Below are positions 43,571 through 52,289 of a stretch of 64,000 bases of DNA, piece by piece. Source of the stretch: Gammaproteobacteria bacterium (GTDB taxonomy: Bacteria; Pseudomonadota; Gammaproteobacteria; UBA6429; Thiohalophilaceae); contig JAOUNS010000009.1 in assembly GCA_029880855.1 (NCBI GenBank), positions 1 to 64,000 of the forward strand. The letters are read 5' to 3'. Under the pieces are notes generated by a model. The model ran no database searches, had not been told where the DNA came from, and saw only the letters and a list, made by a program, of their open reading frames with translations. Each line of letters begins with the position of its first letter. Position 1 is the first letter of the stretch. A program made the position numbers and the translations under genes.

Positions 43571-46500
43571 TCAACCGAGATAGCCCAGCAGATTTTCCAC
43601 TTCCCTGATCCGTTCAACACCATCGTCCAGATTTTTGTTAACCCGCAGTTTGTTGGCGCTGCTGTCCAGCCGATAGACACTGGATTTGCTCTGGATCAAC
43701 TGAATAATTTTCGCCGGATCGATATTCGGTTTCTCATTAAAGCTGAGATGACCGCCGCCGCTGTGCAGATCAATTTTGCGGATCCCCAGGGGTGAGGATT
43801 TCTGACGCAACTCACTCAAACGGAACAGGGTTTTGGCCGCATCAGGCAACAGGCCAAAGCGGTCAATCATTTCCACTTGCAGCTCATCCAGGGCGTGCTC
43901 ATCGGCACACCCGGCGATACGTTTATACATGATGAGCCGTTCATGCACATCCGGCAGATAGTCTTCCGGGATCAGGGCAGGGATATGCAGATCGATCTCG
44001 GTCAGTTGTTTGGCGGCGCTTTGTTCCAGATCCGGTTCGCGGCCTTCTTTCAATGCAGTGACCGCCCGTTCCAGTAATTCGGTATACAGGCTGTAACCGA
44101 TCTCGTGCATCTGACCGCTCTGATCTTCACCCAACAGTTCACCGGCACCGCGGATCTCCAGGTCATGGGTGGCCAGGGTAAAACCGGTGCCCAGGGTTTC
44201 GATGGATTCAATGGCCTCCAGCCGTTTCTTTGCATCGTCGGTGATGGTGGTTATTGGTGGTGTGATCAGATAGGCATAGGCGCGATGATGCGAGCGACCG
44301 ACGCGACCACGTAACTGATAGAGCTGCGCCAGACCGAACCGATCCGCACGATTGATGATGATGGTGTTGGCGCTGGGGATGTCGATGCCGGTTTCGATAA
44401 TGGTGGTACAGACCAGGATATTGAACCGCTGGTGATAAAAATCCGACATGACCTGTTCCAGATCCCGTTCCCGCATCTGGCCATGGGCAAAATGGATCTT
44501 GGCTTCCGGTATCAATGCCTGTAATTTGTTGACCTGTTGCTCAATGTTCTCCACCTCATTGTGCAGGAAATAGACCTGGCCGCCACGTTTGATCTCGCGC
44601 AGACAGGCCTCCTTGATCACCGTATCGTTCCACTGTGAGACAAAGGTCTTGATAGCCAGCCGACGGGCCGGCGGCGTGGCGATAATGGATAACTCACGGA
44701 TACCCGACATGGCCATGTTCAATGTACGCGGAATCGGGGTGGCGGTGAGGGTCAACACATCCACCTCGGAACGCAACGCCTTGAAGCGTTCCTTCTGGCG
44801 CACACCAAAGCGATGTTCTTCATCAATGATGACCAGCCCCAGTTCCCTGTATTTGATCTCTTCGGATAACAGCTTGTGGGTGCCGATGATGATATCCACC
44901 TTGCCTTCGGCCAGTTCCTTGATGACCTGCGTCTGATCTTTTTTCGATTTGAAGCGCGACAGGGACTCGACTTTTATGGGCCAGTCGGCGAAGCGATCGC
45001 GGAAGTTTTCCAGATGCTGCTGCGTGAGCAGGGTGGTGGGAGCAAGCACCGCCACCTGCTTGCCACCCTGAATGGCCGCGAAGGCGGCGCGCATGGCGAC
45101 TTCGGTTTTACCAAAGCCCACATCACCACACACCAGACGATCCATGGGACGTATGGAGGCCATATCGGCCAATACCGCCTGAATGGCATCCTGTTGATCC
45201 GGTGTTTCCTCGAAGGGGAAGTTGGCGGCGAAGGCACGGTACTGCAACTCATCCATGGGGTAGGCAAACCCCTGTCGCGCCTCGCGCTTGGCATATATCT
45301 CCAGCAATTCCGCCGCCACATCACGGATACGCTGACTTGCCTTGCGTTTGGCCTTCTCCCACTGGCCGGAACCCAGTTTGTGCAAGGGGGCGGTTTCCGG
45401 GGCGGCGCCGGTATAGCGACTGATCAGATGCAGAGAGGCGACAGGGACATACAACTTGTCACCACCGGCATATTCCAGGATCAGGAACTCCATATCCATA
45501 TCGCCGATGTGCATGGTCTCCAGCCCCAGATAGCGACCCACACCGTGATCTTCATGGACCACCGGTGCGCCGATGCGCAGTTCGGTCAGATTGCGAACGA
45601 TGGCGTCACTGTCTTTCTCACTACGCTGACGCCGCCGCCGTTGCATGACCTGTTGGCCGAACAATTGGGCTTCGGCAATGACCGCCAATTTGGGATACTG
45701 TAATACCAGCCCCTGTTCCAGCGGTGCCACCGTGATCCCGATCTTCTCCCCGGCGGTGGCAAAGGCCTGCCAATGTTCAAACGGCACCGGATTGATGTGG
45801 CGGGCGCGTAACATCTCCAGCAATGTCTCGCGGCGGCCGGTACTCTCGGCGGTAAACAGGATGCGGCCGTCAAACTCTTTCATAAAGGCCAGCAGGGCGG
45901 CGGCCGGTTCTTCTGCACGTACATCCAGCGTCAGATGAGGTGGTGCGCTGGTATCAAAGTTGACGGCCGAACTCTCTTCAAAGGCAAAGTGTTGCAGTTC
46001 GATACGGGCAAAGCGTTTCAGATCAGTGAATAATTCATTGACCTGTAGAAAGATTTCATTCGGCGGCAGGATGGGGCGATCAATGTTGTAACGATGCTGT
46101 TCGTAGCGTTCCTCAATTTCGGTACGGAAGGTCTCGGCCGCGTGTTCGATACCGCTGAGCGTGATTAACAGGCTGTTGTCCGGCAGATAGCTGAACAGAC
46201 TCTGTAACTGATCAAAGAACAAGGCAAGATAATATTCGATCCCCGGTACAGCATTGCTGTTACTCACTTCACGGTAGACCGTCGAGTTGTTGGGATCGCC
46301 TTCAAAACGGGCACGCCAGGCCTGGCGGAAACGGGTAACAGCCTCCTTGTGCAGGGGAAACTCCCGCGCCGGCAACATGCGAATGCGTTCGATCTTTTCC
46401 AGTGATCGTTGCGTTTCCGGATCAAAGGTGCGAATACTTTCGATCTCATCATCGAACAGCTCAATACGGAACGGTTGCCGGCTGCCCATGGGGAACAGAT

Positions 46501-47026
46501 CCAGCAGACTGCCGCGCACGGCAAACTCACCGTGTTCCATCACCGAGGAGACACAACGATACCCGCTGTTGTCCAGCCGGGTCCGCATCTCATCCAGATT
46601 AAGCTGTTGTCCCACATCCAGATGCAGACAGTGTTGATCCAGATAACTCTGTGGCACCGTACGATGCATCAGGGTTTGTACCGGTGCGATCATCACCCCT
46701 TTGTGCAGGCGTGGCAGTTGATACAGGGTGGATAACCGATCCGAGATAATGTCCTGATGGGGCGAAAAGATATCGTAGGGCAGGGTCTCCCAATCCGGGA
46801 AGGTGATCAGGGGAATATCCAGCCCCGCCAGATAAAAGCCCAGTTCCTCTTCCAGACGTTGTGCCGTGTTGGTGTCATCTGCCAGAACCACCACCGGGCC
46901 GGGGTGACGGGCGGCTGCCTGCTGGATCACCAGCCCGAAACCACTGCCATATAAATGGCCCCATTTATCACGGTAACCGGGCTTGTTGCTGTAGTCGGGC
47001 GCAAAGGGGGAACGGAGATCGGTCAT
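43571..47026 (-). CDS. mfd: Transcription-repair coupling factor
   Basis: A 1151-residue protein. The UvrB-like N-terminal modules are followed by the RNA-polymerase-interaction domain (~480-560) and a superfamily 2 translocase: Walker A LVCGDVGFGKTEVAMRAAF, DEEH box VIIDEEHRFGVRQKE, LTLTATPIPRTLNMA, and QLRGRVGRSHHRAYAYL. The C-terminal regulatory domain is intact. It removes stalled RNA polymerase and recruits UvrA. Its 5' ~38 codons plus leader are duplicated at 54521-54673. Confidence 0.96.
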   Translation of the reverse strand: MTDLRSPFAPDYSNKPGYRDKWGHLYGSGFGLVIQQAAARHPGPVVVLADDTNTAQRLEEELGFYLAGLDIPLITFPDWETLPYDIFSPHQDIISDRLSTLYQLPRLHKGVMIAPVQTLMHRTVPQSYLDQHCLHLDVGQQLNLDEMRTRLDNSGYRCVSSVMEHGEFAVRGSLLDLFPMGSRQPFRIELFDDEIESIRTFDPETQRSLEKIERIRMLPAREFPLHKEAVTRFRQAWRARFEGDPNNSTVYREVSNSNAVPGIEYYLALFFDQLQSLFSYLPDNSLLITLSGIEHAAETFRTEIEERYEQHRYNIDRPILPPNEIFLQVNELFTDLKRFARIELQHFAFEESSAVNFDTSAPPHLTLDVRAEEPAAALLAFMKEFDGRILFTAESTGRRETLLEMLRARHINPVPFEHWQAFATAGEKIGITVAPLEQGLVLQYPKLAVIAEAQLFGQQVMQRRRRQRSEKDSDAIVRNLTELRIGAPVVHEDHGVGRYLGLETMHIGDMDMEFLILEYAGGDKLYVPVASLHLISRYTGAAPETAPLHKLGSGQWEKAKRKASQRIRDVAAELLEIYAKREARQGFAYPMDELQYRAFAANFPFEETPDQQDAIQAVLADMASIRPMDRLVCGDVGFGKTEVAMRAAFAAIQGGKQVAVLAPTTLLTQQHLENFRDRFADWPIKVESLSRFKSKKDQTQVIKELAEGKVDIIIGTHKLLSEEIKYRELGLVIIDEEHRFGVRQKERFKALRSEVDVLTLTATPIPRTLNMAMSGIRELSIIATPPARRLAIKTFVSQWNDTVIKEACLREIKRGGQVYFLHNEVENIEQQVNKLQALIPEAKIHFAHGQMRERDLEQVMSDFYHQRFNILVCTTIIETGIDIPSANTIIINRADRFGLAQLYQLRGRVGRSHHRAYAYLITPPITTITDDAKKRLEAIESIETLGTGFTLATHDLEIRGAGELLGEDQSGQMHEIGYSLYTELLERAVTALKEGREPDLEQSAAKQLTEIDLHIPALIPEDYLPDVHERLIMYKRIAGCADEHALDELQVEMIDRFGLLPDAAKTLFRLSELRQKSSPLGIRKIDLHSGGGHLSFNEKPNIDPAKIIQLIQSKSSVYRLDSSANKLRVNKNLDDGVERIREVENLLGYLG

Positions 47027-47066
47027 GAGTCAGCGGCGTCTGCGAAAAGGCGCCTATTCTAGCGGG
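46913..47066. repeat. Direct repeat, mfd-proximal copy
   Basis: This 154-bp segment (mfd codons 1 to ~38 plus 40 bp of leader, to CGCCTATTCTAGCGGG) recurs in the same orientation at 54521-54673 with roughly a dozen differences. The two copies bracket the cassette island. Confidence 0.85.
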
Positions 47067-47494
47067 TTGGGGGGGATGTGAGAAGGTGTGGGGTGGAAAC
47101 AGGGCGGCACTGCTCAACGGCATTTTTATTATGTTGAATCGCTATCGCGATGCTGAATCCAAAGTCCGTTTTCGCACGGACGGGCGAAAAAAGAACCCAA
47201 AAACGCTTTTCCCGAACTGGCGCAAACTTGCTGTGCCGGCCGGTTTTCAGCCGGACTGACAGTACAACCGGCCAGGACAGCCTGGTCAAAATCTATACTG
47301 TTACTATTTGCTAAATTTTCCGCTTTTATATTCTGGCTTATGTGGATAATATTTAAGCATTGATCAATATAACTGCTTGATCCGCAGGATGAAAAAGGGC
47401 ATTTTAAGGTAGCATAGGAATCGTAATATACAGAAAGGCTGGTATTACGGGGAAAGGCAGATTTCTGTATATATCACTGTTATGTGAATTAATA
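47027..47494. other. Gene-poor junction between mfd and the cassette array
   Basis: After the repeat end at 47066 this holds the small ORF described separately, then AT-rich sequence. A perfect 11-bp inverted repeat ATATACAGAAA/TTTCTGTATAT lies at 47426-47436 and 47462-47472. GTTATGT (47479-47485) matches the attC/attI core site GTTRRRY, nine bases before the first cassette gene. This may be the residual attI or the first cassette boundary. No integrase gene is present. Confidence 0.4.
47131..47259 (+). CDS. Small ORF, 42 aa, uncertain
   Basis: The frame reads MLNRYRDAESKVRFRTDGRK then KNPKTLFPNWRKLAVPAGFQ and ends PD-stop. I recall short ORFs with the RTDGRKKNPKTLFPNWRKLA motif recurring in proteobacterial genomes, so this may be a repeated sequence family and not a real gene. 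No Shine-Dalgarno is seen. A GCCGG-containing hairpin (CCGGCCGG...CAGCCGG) overlaps its end. Confidence 0.3.
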   Translation: MLNRYRDAESKVRFRTDGRKKNPKTLFPNWRKLAVPAGFQPD

Positions 47495-47788
47495 ATGGAA
47501 GATCACTGGACATACGATAATACGAAGCACACTGATAAAAATGGTGAACAATGGCATTTTGTCAGAAGAAGTTTTTTATCTGAGTCAGTGCCATATGACG
47601 AAAGGCCAGTTGAAATATATTTTCGTAATGGATCAAGAACATATTATGGGTTTGTTCGTTTTGAACACTCAAAAGACAACCCATACAAACATGCCAAATT
47701 AGTTGAAAAAGTAATGAGAGACAAAGAATTTAGAGAAAAACATGTTGCTATGGAAACAAATAATGTCTGGCTTAAAAATTGGAAATAA
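47495..47788 (+). CDS. Cassette gene 1: hypothetical protein, 97 aa
   Basis: A small, charged, soluble protein (TYDNTKHTDKNGEQWHFVRR; VEIYFRNGSRTYYGFVRFEH) with a predicted beta-sheet then helix. No family recognised. It is immediately preceded by a GTTATGT core and followed 3 bp later by attC1, the layout of a single-gene integron cassette. Confidence 0.6.
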   Translation: MEDHWTYDNTKHTDKNGEQWHFVRRSFLSESVPYDERPVEIYFRNGSRTYYGFVRFEHSKDNPYKHAKLVEKVMRDKEFREKHVAMETNNVWLKNWK

Positions 47789-47790
47789 AC

Positions 47791-47857
47791 ACATAACAAC
47801 ACGTTCGTGTGTGACGCTCGGCAAAAACCGCCTCGCGCCCACAACTATTCGTTATGC
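47791..47857 (+). repeat. attC1 recombination site
   Basis: 67-bp site with R'' ACATAAC and R' GTTATGC. Folding pairs CATAAC/GTTATG, then a 5-nt unpaired spacer, then L'' GTTCGTG against L' CACAAC, leaving the extra C of L'' extrahelical as expected for IntI recognition of the bottom strand. The stem continues through ACGCTCGGC/GCCTCGCGC. Confidence 0.85.
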
Positions 47858-47885
47858 AACAATCTAAATTACCGGAAAAGTTATT

Positions 47886-48521
47886 ATGGATATAGATGAA
47901 AAGATATTAGAGTCATACCAGGCGCATTCAAGAAACTTATTCTTACTTATGGCTGCCGTGACTGTAATTAGCGTCTATATTGTTTCTCGCGCAATCAACG
48001 TTTTCTTCGATCACGAATTCGCCCTTCGAGTCGTAAAAACCGAAATGCAAGGTGATTGGCAGGGGCTGAAATTTAGCTATGTTAGTTTGTCGCTGATTTG
48101 GCCATTAATACTTGCCTCCACTTCTTTGTTCGTTGATGCAGTGGCGAATAAAGTAGGTGAATTATCTGCACAAGTGTCAACTTACCTACAGAACGTACCA
48201 GTCCAAGTAAGCCGTATAAGTGCATATGGAATAGAGGTAAATGATTTTCCAGCGCCATCTTTCTTATTCTTTATACGATATCTTCCATTTCTTGCAATAG
48301 CATTTCACGCATCTGCATTAGTATATGCATTTGCTGTAGGAGCAAATTTTCCAATCCCGTGCCAGCCAATAGACTGCGGCAATCCAAATGAAAATATTGG
48401 GCTGCTTCATTGGCAATACCTAGTATTCTTATTCTCTAACATTGTATGTATCGGCCTTTCACTATTTTGGCTAAAAGATTTTCCTGGGGCGGTGAAAAAG
48501 TCAACGCTATATCATGCATAA
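47886..48521 (+). CDS. Cassette gene 2: four-helix membrane protein
   Basis: A 211-residue protein with four predicted membrane helices (about residues 15-35, 62-80, 118-142, 172-192) and a Cys pair in IPCQPIDCGNPN facing one side. No family recognised. The stop codon is inside R'' of attC2, typical of cassettes. Confidence 0.65.
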   Translation: MDIDEKILESYQAHSRNLFLLMAAVTVISVYIVSRAINVFFDHEFALRVVKTEMQGDWQGLKFSYVSLSLIWPLILASTSLFVDAVANKVGELSAQVSTYLQNVPVQVSRISAYGIEVNDFPAPSFLFFIRYLPFLAIAFHASALVYAFAVGANFPIPCQPIDCGNPNENIGLLHWQYLVFLFSNIVCIGLSLFWLKDFPGAVKKSTLYHA

Positions 48522-48593
48522 CAAACACATCAAGTCGCCCTTCGGGCTGGGACGCTCCGCTTCGCTACGCGCCCCTTATGTGAATCGTTATTT
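48516..48593 (+). repeat. attC2 recombination site
   Basis: 78-bp site. R'' is GCATAAC (overlapping the gene stop) and R' GTTATTT. L'' CACATCAAG pairs with CTTATGTG leaving one extra C unpaired. The central loop GCTCCGCTTCGCTACGC contains a small secondary hairpin. Confidence 0.8.
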
Positions 48594-48856
48594 TTTTTAG
48601 CCGACACGACTAAATATTTATAGATTTAAAAAAATACGAAATGACTGACAAGGATATCAGAAAAAACTGACAAGCAAACGAAAAAAAATATGATAGAAAA
48701 GCGAAGTGCGCTTCTCGCTGCTTAAGCGAGCTTGAAGCAGACGAGAATGAACTTCGCTTTAGCTGATTATTTATCGAATTGATTGTCATTTTTAGTGATA
48801 TCAAAACAAACCACCATAGAGGTTTTAAATCCAAAAATGAGCGTGCCGACTAAAAA
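48594..48856. other. Cassette without a forward gene, with a 63-nt hairpin
   Basis: Between attC2 and attC3 no + strand gene is evident. At 48698-48760 a long imperfect hairpin reads AAAGCGAAGT ... ACTTCGCTTT (10 bp), then TTCTCG/CGAGAA, then CTGCTT/AAGCAG around an 11-nt loop. A hydrophobic 74-residue minus-strand frame (48610-48834) spans the hairpin and is probably fortuitous. Candidate non-coding RNA or promoter cassette. Confidence 0.45.
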
Positions 48857-48941
48857 ACATAACAAGTCGATAAAGCGGACGTGTTTTGAAGATCGCGCTT
48901 TTTTTAACCTGGTGCACACGCCGCTTATCTAATCGTTAGCC
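48857..48941 (+). repeat. attC3 recombination site
   Basis: 85-bp site. R'' ACATAAC and R' GTTAGCC. L'' GATAAAGCGG pairs with CCGCTTATC with one extra A unpaired; stem continues ACGTGT/CACACG. Confidence 0.8.
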
Positions 48942-48954
48942 ACAAGAACATAGT

Positions 48955-49734
48955 ATGAGCTCAATATTTTTAAGTCACTCACACGCCGATAAACCGCTTG
49001 CGCGTCGTTTAGCTGCTGACCTTCGTGCAGCAGGTCATAGCGTCTGGATAGATGAAGCAGAGATTGAAATTGGGGACTCACTCATAGGAAAAATACGCGA
49101 AGGACTTGATCAAGTTGAATATGTGGCAGCATTAATCTCGTCTGCCTCAGTAAATAGCGAATGGGTAAATAAAGAGCTTGAAATTGCATCAAATAGAGAA
49201 ATTGACGAAAAACGCGTAGTGGTGCTCCCGTTATTGATTGAGAAAGTTGATCTTCCGGGATTCCTTAAAGGTAAATTTTATGGTGACTTTACAGAGGAAC
49301 ATAAATATGAAGATTCATTACAACTGTTATTAAGAAAGTTTAAGCCAGCGAAGCCAGTACCACAGGTAGAACCTGAAGAGCTTGAGTCGTTAAGGGAACA
49401 ATTAAAGTCTGCAATAGCACAAGCTGAAGCACATAAGGCTGAAGCTGAAGCCCATAGAAAAATTGCCCTACAAGGTAAAAGCAAAAAGCTTGTGGAAGCT
49501 ATTGAGAAAGCTAATCAAAACTTCCCATCACATGCTCCTATTAATGCTACCTATGCTTTTGAAACCTGTGATACCCCAGTTACACTAGATTATCTGCTCT
49601 GGGCAATTGCAAAAGCTGAACGTCGAGGCGGCCATCCTCTTGAAATGCTATTAACCATAGATAACAAATGGGGTGAAGTAGAAGCAATGCTCACTGCCTA
49701 TAGTGAAATGATTGAGAGTGCTAATCGTGGCTAA
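48955..49734 (+). CDS. Cassette gene 3: TIR-domain protein
   Basis: A 259-residue protein. Residues ~1-135 form a TIR domain: SIFLSHSHADKPLARRLAAD, GHSVWIDEAEIEIGDS, and the catalytic-type Glu in NSEWVNKELEIA (~residue 75). Bacterial TIR domains cleave NAD or make cyclic ADP-ribose signals in phage defence. A coiled coil (LESLREQLKSAIAQAEAHKAE) spans ~140-185, then an ~80-residue C-terminal region unfamiliar to me, possibly a sensor. Bounded by attC3 and attC4. Confidence 0.8.
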   Translation: MSSIFLSHSHADKPLARRLAADLRAAGHSVWIDEAEIEIGDSLIGKIREGLDQVEYVAALISSASVNSEWVNKELEIASNREIDEKRVVVLPLLIEKVDLPGFLKGKFYGDFTEEHKYEDSLQLLLRKFKPAKPVPQVEPEELESLREQLKSAIAQAEAHKAEAEAHRKIALQGKSKKLVEAIEKANQNFPSHAPINATYAFETCDTPVTLDYLLWAIAKAERRGGHPLEMLLTIDNKWGEVEAMLTAYSEMIESANRG

Positions 49735-49785
49735 CAAGACACTCCAGCCGATCGCTAACGCGCCGGCTGAGTTTAAACGTTATGT
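49729..49785 (+). repeat. attC4 recombination site
   Basis: 57-bp site, near the minimum length. R'' GGCTAAC overlaps the TIR gene stop; R' GTTATGT. L'' ACTCCAGCCG pairs with CGGCTGAGT, leaving one C extrahelical. Confidence 0.85.
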
Positions 49786-49793
49786 GAAATCGT

Positions 49794-51233
49794 ATGCATA
49801 AAGAAATAGATAAAATACGCCAAAAGGTAGCCACTTCTCCTTGGCCGAAGTATATAAAGTCGGTACGTGTTCAAGGGTTCAGAGGATGGGAAGGAGAAGA
49901 AATTAGATTTCCTTTCCCCGTTACCGTTATTACGGGTGAAAATGGAAGTGGAAAATCAACGGTGCTTAAAGCTGTTGCTTCTGCTTATATTCAATCGGAT
50001 TCTGATAAGGAGAATTTCTATCCGAGTTCTTTTTTTCCGGATACACCATGGGAAGTTATCAGTGGCGCTGAACTTTCATATACTATTAATGAAGGTAGCA
50101 ATACGAAAACTTTTTCTATCAAGAAAAAAGAAAAGCGTTGGCGATTTCCCGATAATAGACCGAAAAGAAATATTATTCTCCAAGATGTTTCTCGAACATT
50201 ACCACTCGATGCGACCGTCGGATACGCTAAAATCGCAAACAGAAATGCCAAAGAAAACGCATCTGATATTCTCGATAGCAATTTGACAACATTCTACTCG
50301 AGCATTATGGGGAAAAAATATGATTCCGCAAAATTCTCCACTTCAACTCACGATGAACAAAGACAAGTGGGAGTGGTGAATACGCTGGGTTGCCAGTATT
50401 CGCAATTTCACCAAGGCGCTGGCGAAGATGCTACGCTAGATTTACTTAAGCTATTTCACGATATCCCAGATACATCGCTCGTTCTTATTGACGAAGTTGA
50501 GGCATCTCTACACCCAAGGTCACAAAGAAGATTAGTTCACTTCTTACTCTGGCTGGCTAGAACCAAGAATATACAAATTATACTCACAACACACAGTCCC
50601 TATATTCTAGAGGAGCTTCCTATGGAGGCCAGAATATTTATTGAGCGTACAAGCACGTCAATAGATGTCAGCTATGGTGTTACTTCAAATTTCGCGCTAA
50701 ATAGAATGGATGATATCGATAAGCCGGAAATATTCATATTTGTTGAGGATGATGAGGCGGAGGTATTAGCTAGAACTATGCTCAAGCAAAGTGATTTCGA
50801 TATAGGGAGAATTTCTATATCACCGGTAGGGCCAGCCAATATTGTAAAAGCGATCGGCATAGCGTCTCATTCAAAGAGGTTACCCATACCAGCATTAGGT
50901 GTTCTCGACGCTGATCAAGAAATACAGAATGGGTGTGTAAAATTTCCAGGCGAGAGCGCTCCAGAAAAGCAAATATTTTCAGATATCTATAATAGCGGCT
51001 TATCAAGTTTTTCTGCTCGCTTAGAGCTGTCCGAGGACTCTCTTAAAGATGCTTTGGAAAAGTGCTTTACTGTTGTTGAACATCACGAGTGGCCTTCTTT
51101 TCTGGCGCGCAAGCTAGGTCAAACTAAAGACTACTTGTGGGAAACCGCATGCATCGCGTGGTGTAAGAACTGCATTCCGGATGAAGAGTTAACCAACTTA
51201 AAGCGCGAAGTAGAATCTAGAATTAACACATAA
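49794..51233 (+). CDS. Cassette gene 4: OLD-like ATPase with TOPRIM domain
   Basis: A 479-residue protein. N-terminal ABC-type ATPase: Walker A TVITGENGSGKSTVLKAVAS (~residues 43-62), a glutamine-loop region, and Walker B SLVLIDEVEASLHPRSQRRL (~225-245) with the H-loop TTHSPYI. The C-terminal TOPRIM-like domain has acidic IFVEDDEAEVLA and LGVLDADQE. This is the overcome-lysogenisation-defect (OLD) nuclease design, found in Gabija and related defences. Its ATG is 8 bp after attC4 and its stop sits in attC5 R''. Confidence 0.82.
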   Translation: MHKEIDKIRQKVATSPWPKYIKSVRVQGFRGWEGEEIRFPFPVTVITGENGSGKSTVLKAVASAYIQSDSDKENFYPSSFFPDTPWEVISGAELSYTINEGSNTKTFSIKKKEKRWRFPDNRPKRNIILQDVSRTLPLDATVGYAKIANRNAKENASDILDSNLTTFYSSIMGKKYDSAKFSTSTHDEQRQVGVVNTLGCQYSQFHQGAGEDATLDLLKLFHDIPDTSLVLIDEVEASLHPRSQRRLVHFLLWLARTKNIQIILTTHSPYILEELPMEARIFIERTSTSIDVSYGVTSNFALNRMDDIDKPEIFIFVEDDEAEVLARTMLKQSDFDIGRISISPVGPANIVKAIGIASHSKRLPIPALGVLDADQEIQNGCVKFPGESAPEKQIFSDIYNSGLSSFSARLELSEDSLKDALEKCFTVVEHHEWPSFLARKLGQTKDYLWETACIAWCKNCIPDEELTNLKREVESRINT

Positions 51234-51275
51234 CAAGTCGTTTCAGCGGACGAGCCGCTGAACTCAGCTTTAGAT
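51228..51275 (+). repeat. attC5, degenerate R' core
   Basis: 48-bp site. R'' ACATAAC and L'' GTTTCAGCGG/CCGCTGAAC with an extra T match attC geometry. The R' position reads TTTAGAT where GTTRRRY is expected, so the cleavage-side G is lost and the site may no longer recombine. Confidence 0.6.
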
Positions 51276-51284
51276 ACAAATACT

Positions 51285-52289
51285 ATGAGATGCGTAATTA
51301 TTCTAGGAGCCGGAGCAAGCGCACCCTTTGGTGTGCCGACGTTACGTTATTTATTCCAAGATGCTCATGCGCGTGAATATTTACGTCAAAACCCTAATTT
51401 TAATGAAACACTTCATAATACATTTTGGCGACCTCGCGGGTTGAACCTAGATACATCAGATAAGGGATTGACTCTGGAAGAAATCCTTACAGTCATACGT
51501 GACTATGAAAAACATACATTTAATGCCCCAGATCTTCCTGTACAGAATGTTGCGGAATTCAGAAAGCATTTATATGCACTATCTAAAAGGGCAGTTTTTG
51601 ATGGCAAGTCGAGCACAGGCAGACACTTAAATTTACTAATTACCTACTCTAAAGCGCGCTTCGAACATACTACGTGGGGTAGCTTTAACTGGGATTGTTT
51701 ATTCGAGGCATCATATTATTACCATGGAGGTCCTACGTGGGAATATAGAAGCAATCCTACAATCACGGTGAATTTGCGTAACTGGAGAACAACTTATAAT
51801 TCTACATTGTTTTTAAAATTGCATGGTGGTGTTAATTGGTGGTATGAAGGAAACGAATTAGTTTATTTACCATTCGGTCCTGGTGGTGAATTAGATACTC
51901 ATTGGCGTGAATATGAACAAGGTGTAGTTCAAGGCCATCCTGTTCTTTTAGAGCCCAGTTTTTATAAATATGATGACCCTGTATATAATCATCTCAAACC
52001 CCAATGGGATAGGTTTGTGCAAGAATTACTTCAAGCAGATGTAATAATTGTAATAGGTTATTCTTTGCCTGAAGCAGATCCTGAAGCACGACGCGCATTA
52101 ACTATTGCATTTCAGGGTAATCCAACCGCTAAATTTATTGTGTTCGATAAATCTGATTGGGTTAGAAGTCGTTATGTACGCATTTTTGGAAATGAAAGGC
52201 TTCGTTGCATAGAAACACCTTATCATGAATTAGGGTCTGATATTGGAAGGATAATTGATGAAGCAATGGCACAAATTGGCGGCAGCTAA
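51285..52289 (+). CDS. Cassette gene 5: SIR2-like protein
   Basis: A 334-residue SIR2-like domain protein. The NAD-binding start reads CVIILGAGASAPFGVPTLRY, then GSFNWDCLFEA, the catalytic-type His in LFLKLHGGVNWWY (~residue 184), and DVIIVIGYSLPEADPEARRA. This architecture matches SIR2-like enzymes of several anti-phage systems (for example DSR, Thoeris ThsA, AVAST-linked), which deplete NAD. No partner domain is fused. Bounded by attC5 and attC6. Confidence 0.78.
   Translation: MRCVIILGAGASAPFGVPTLRYLFQDAHAREYLRQNPNFNETLHNTFWRPRGLNLDTSDKGLTLEEILTVIRDYEKHTFNAPDLPVQNVAEFRKHLYALSKRAVFDGKSSTGRHLNLLITYSKARFEHTTWGSFNWDCLFEASYYYHGGPTWEYRSNPTITVNLRNWRTTYNSTLFLKLHGGVNWWYEGNELVYLPFGPGGELDTHWREYEQGVVQGHPVLLEPSFYKYDDPVYNHLKPQWDRFVQELLQADVIIVIGYSLPEADPEARRALTIAFQGNPTAKFIVFDKSDWVRSRYVRIFGNERLRCIETPYHELGSDIGRIIDEAMAQIGGS

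Noticed and set aside
48610-48834. Minus-strand 74-residue hydrophobic frame in the gene-free cassette
   Set aside because: It spans the strong hairpin and its composition follows from A/T-rich inverted sequence; no ribosome-binding site or homologue pattern is visible.
49794-52289. OLD-like and SIR2-like genes as a two-gene operon
   Set aside because: An attC-like site with L''/L' pairing separates them, although its R' is degenerate; independent cassettes are the simpler reading.
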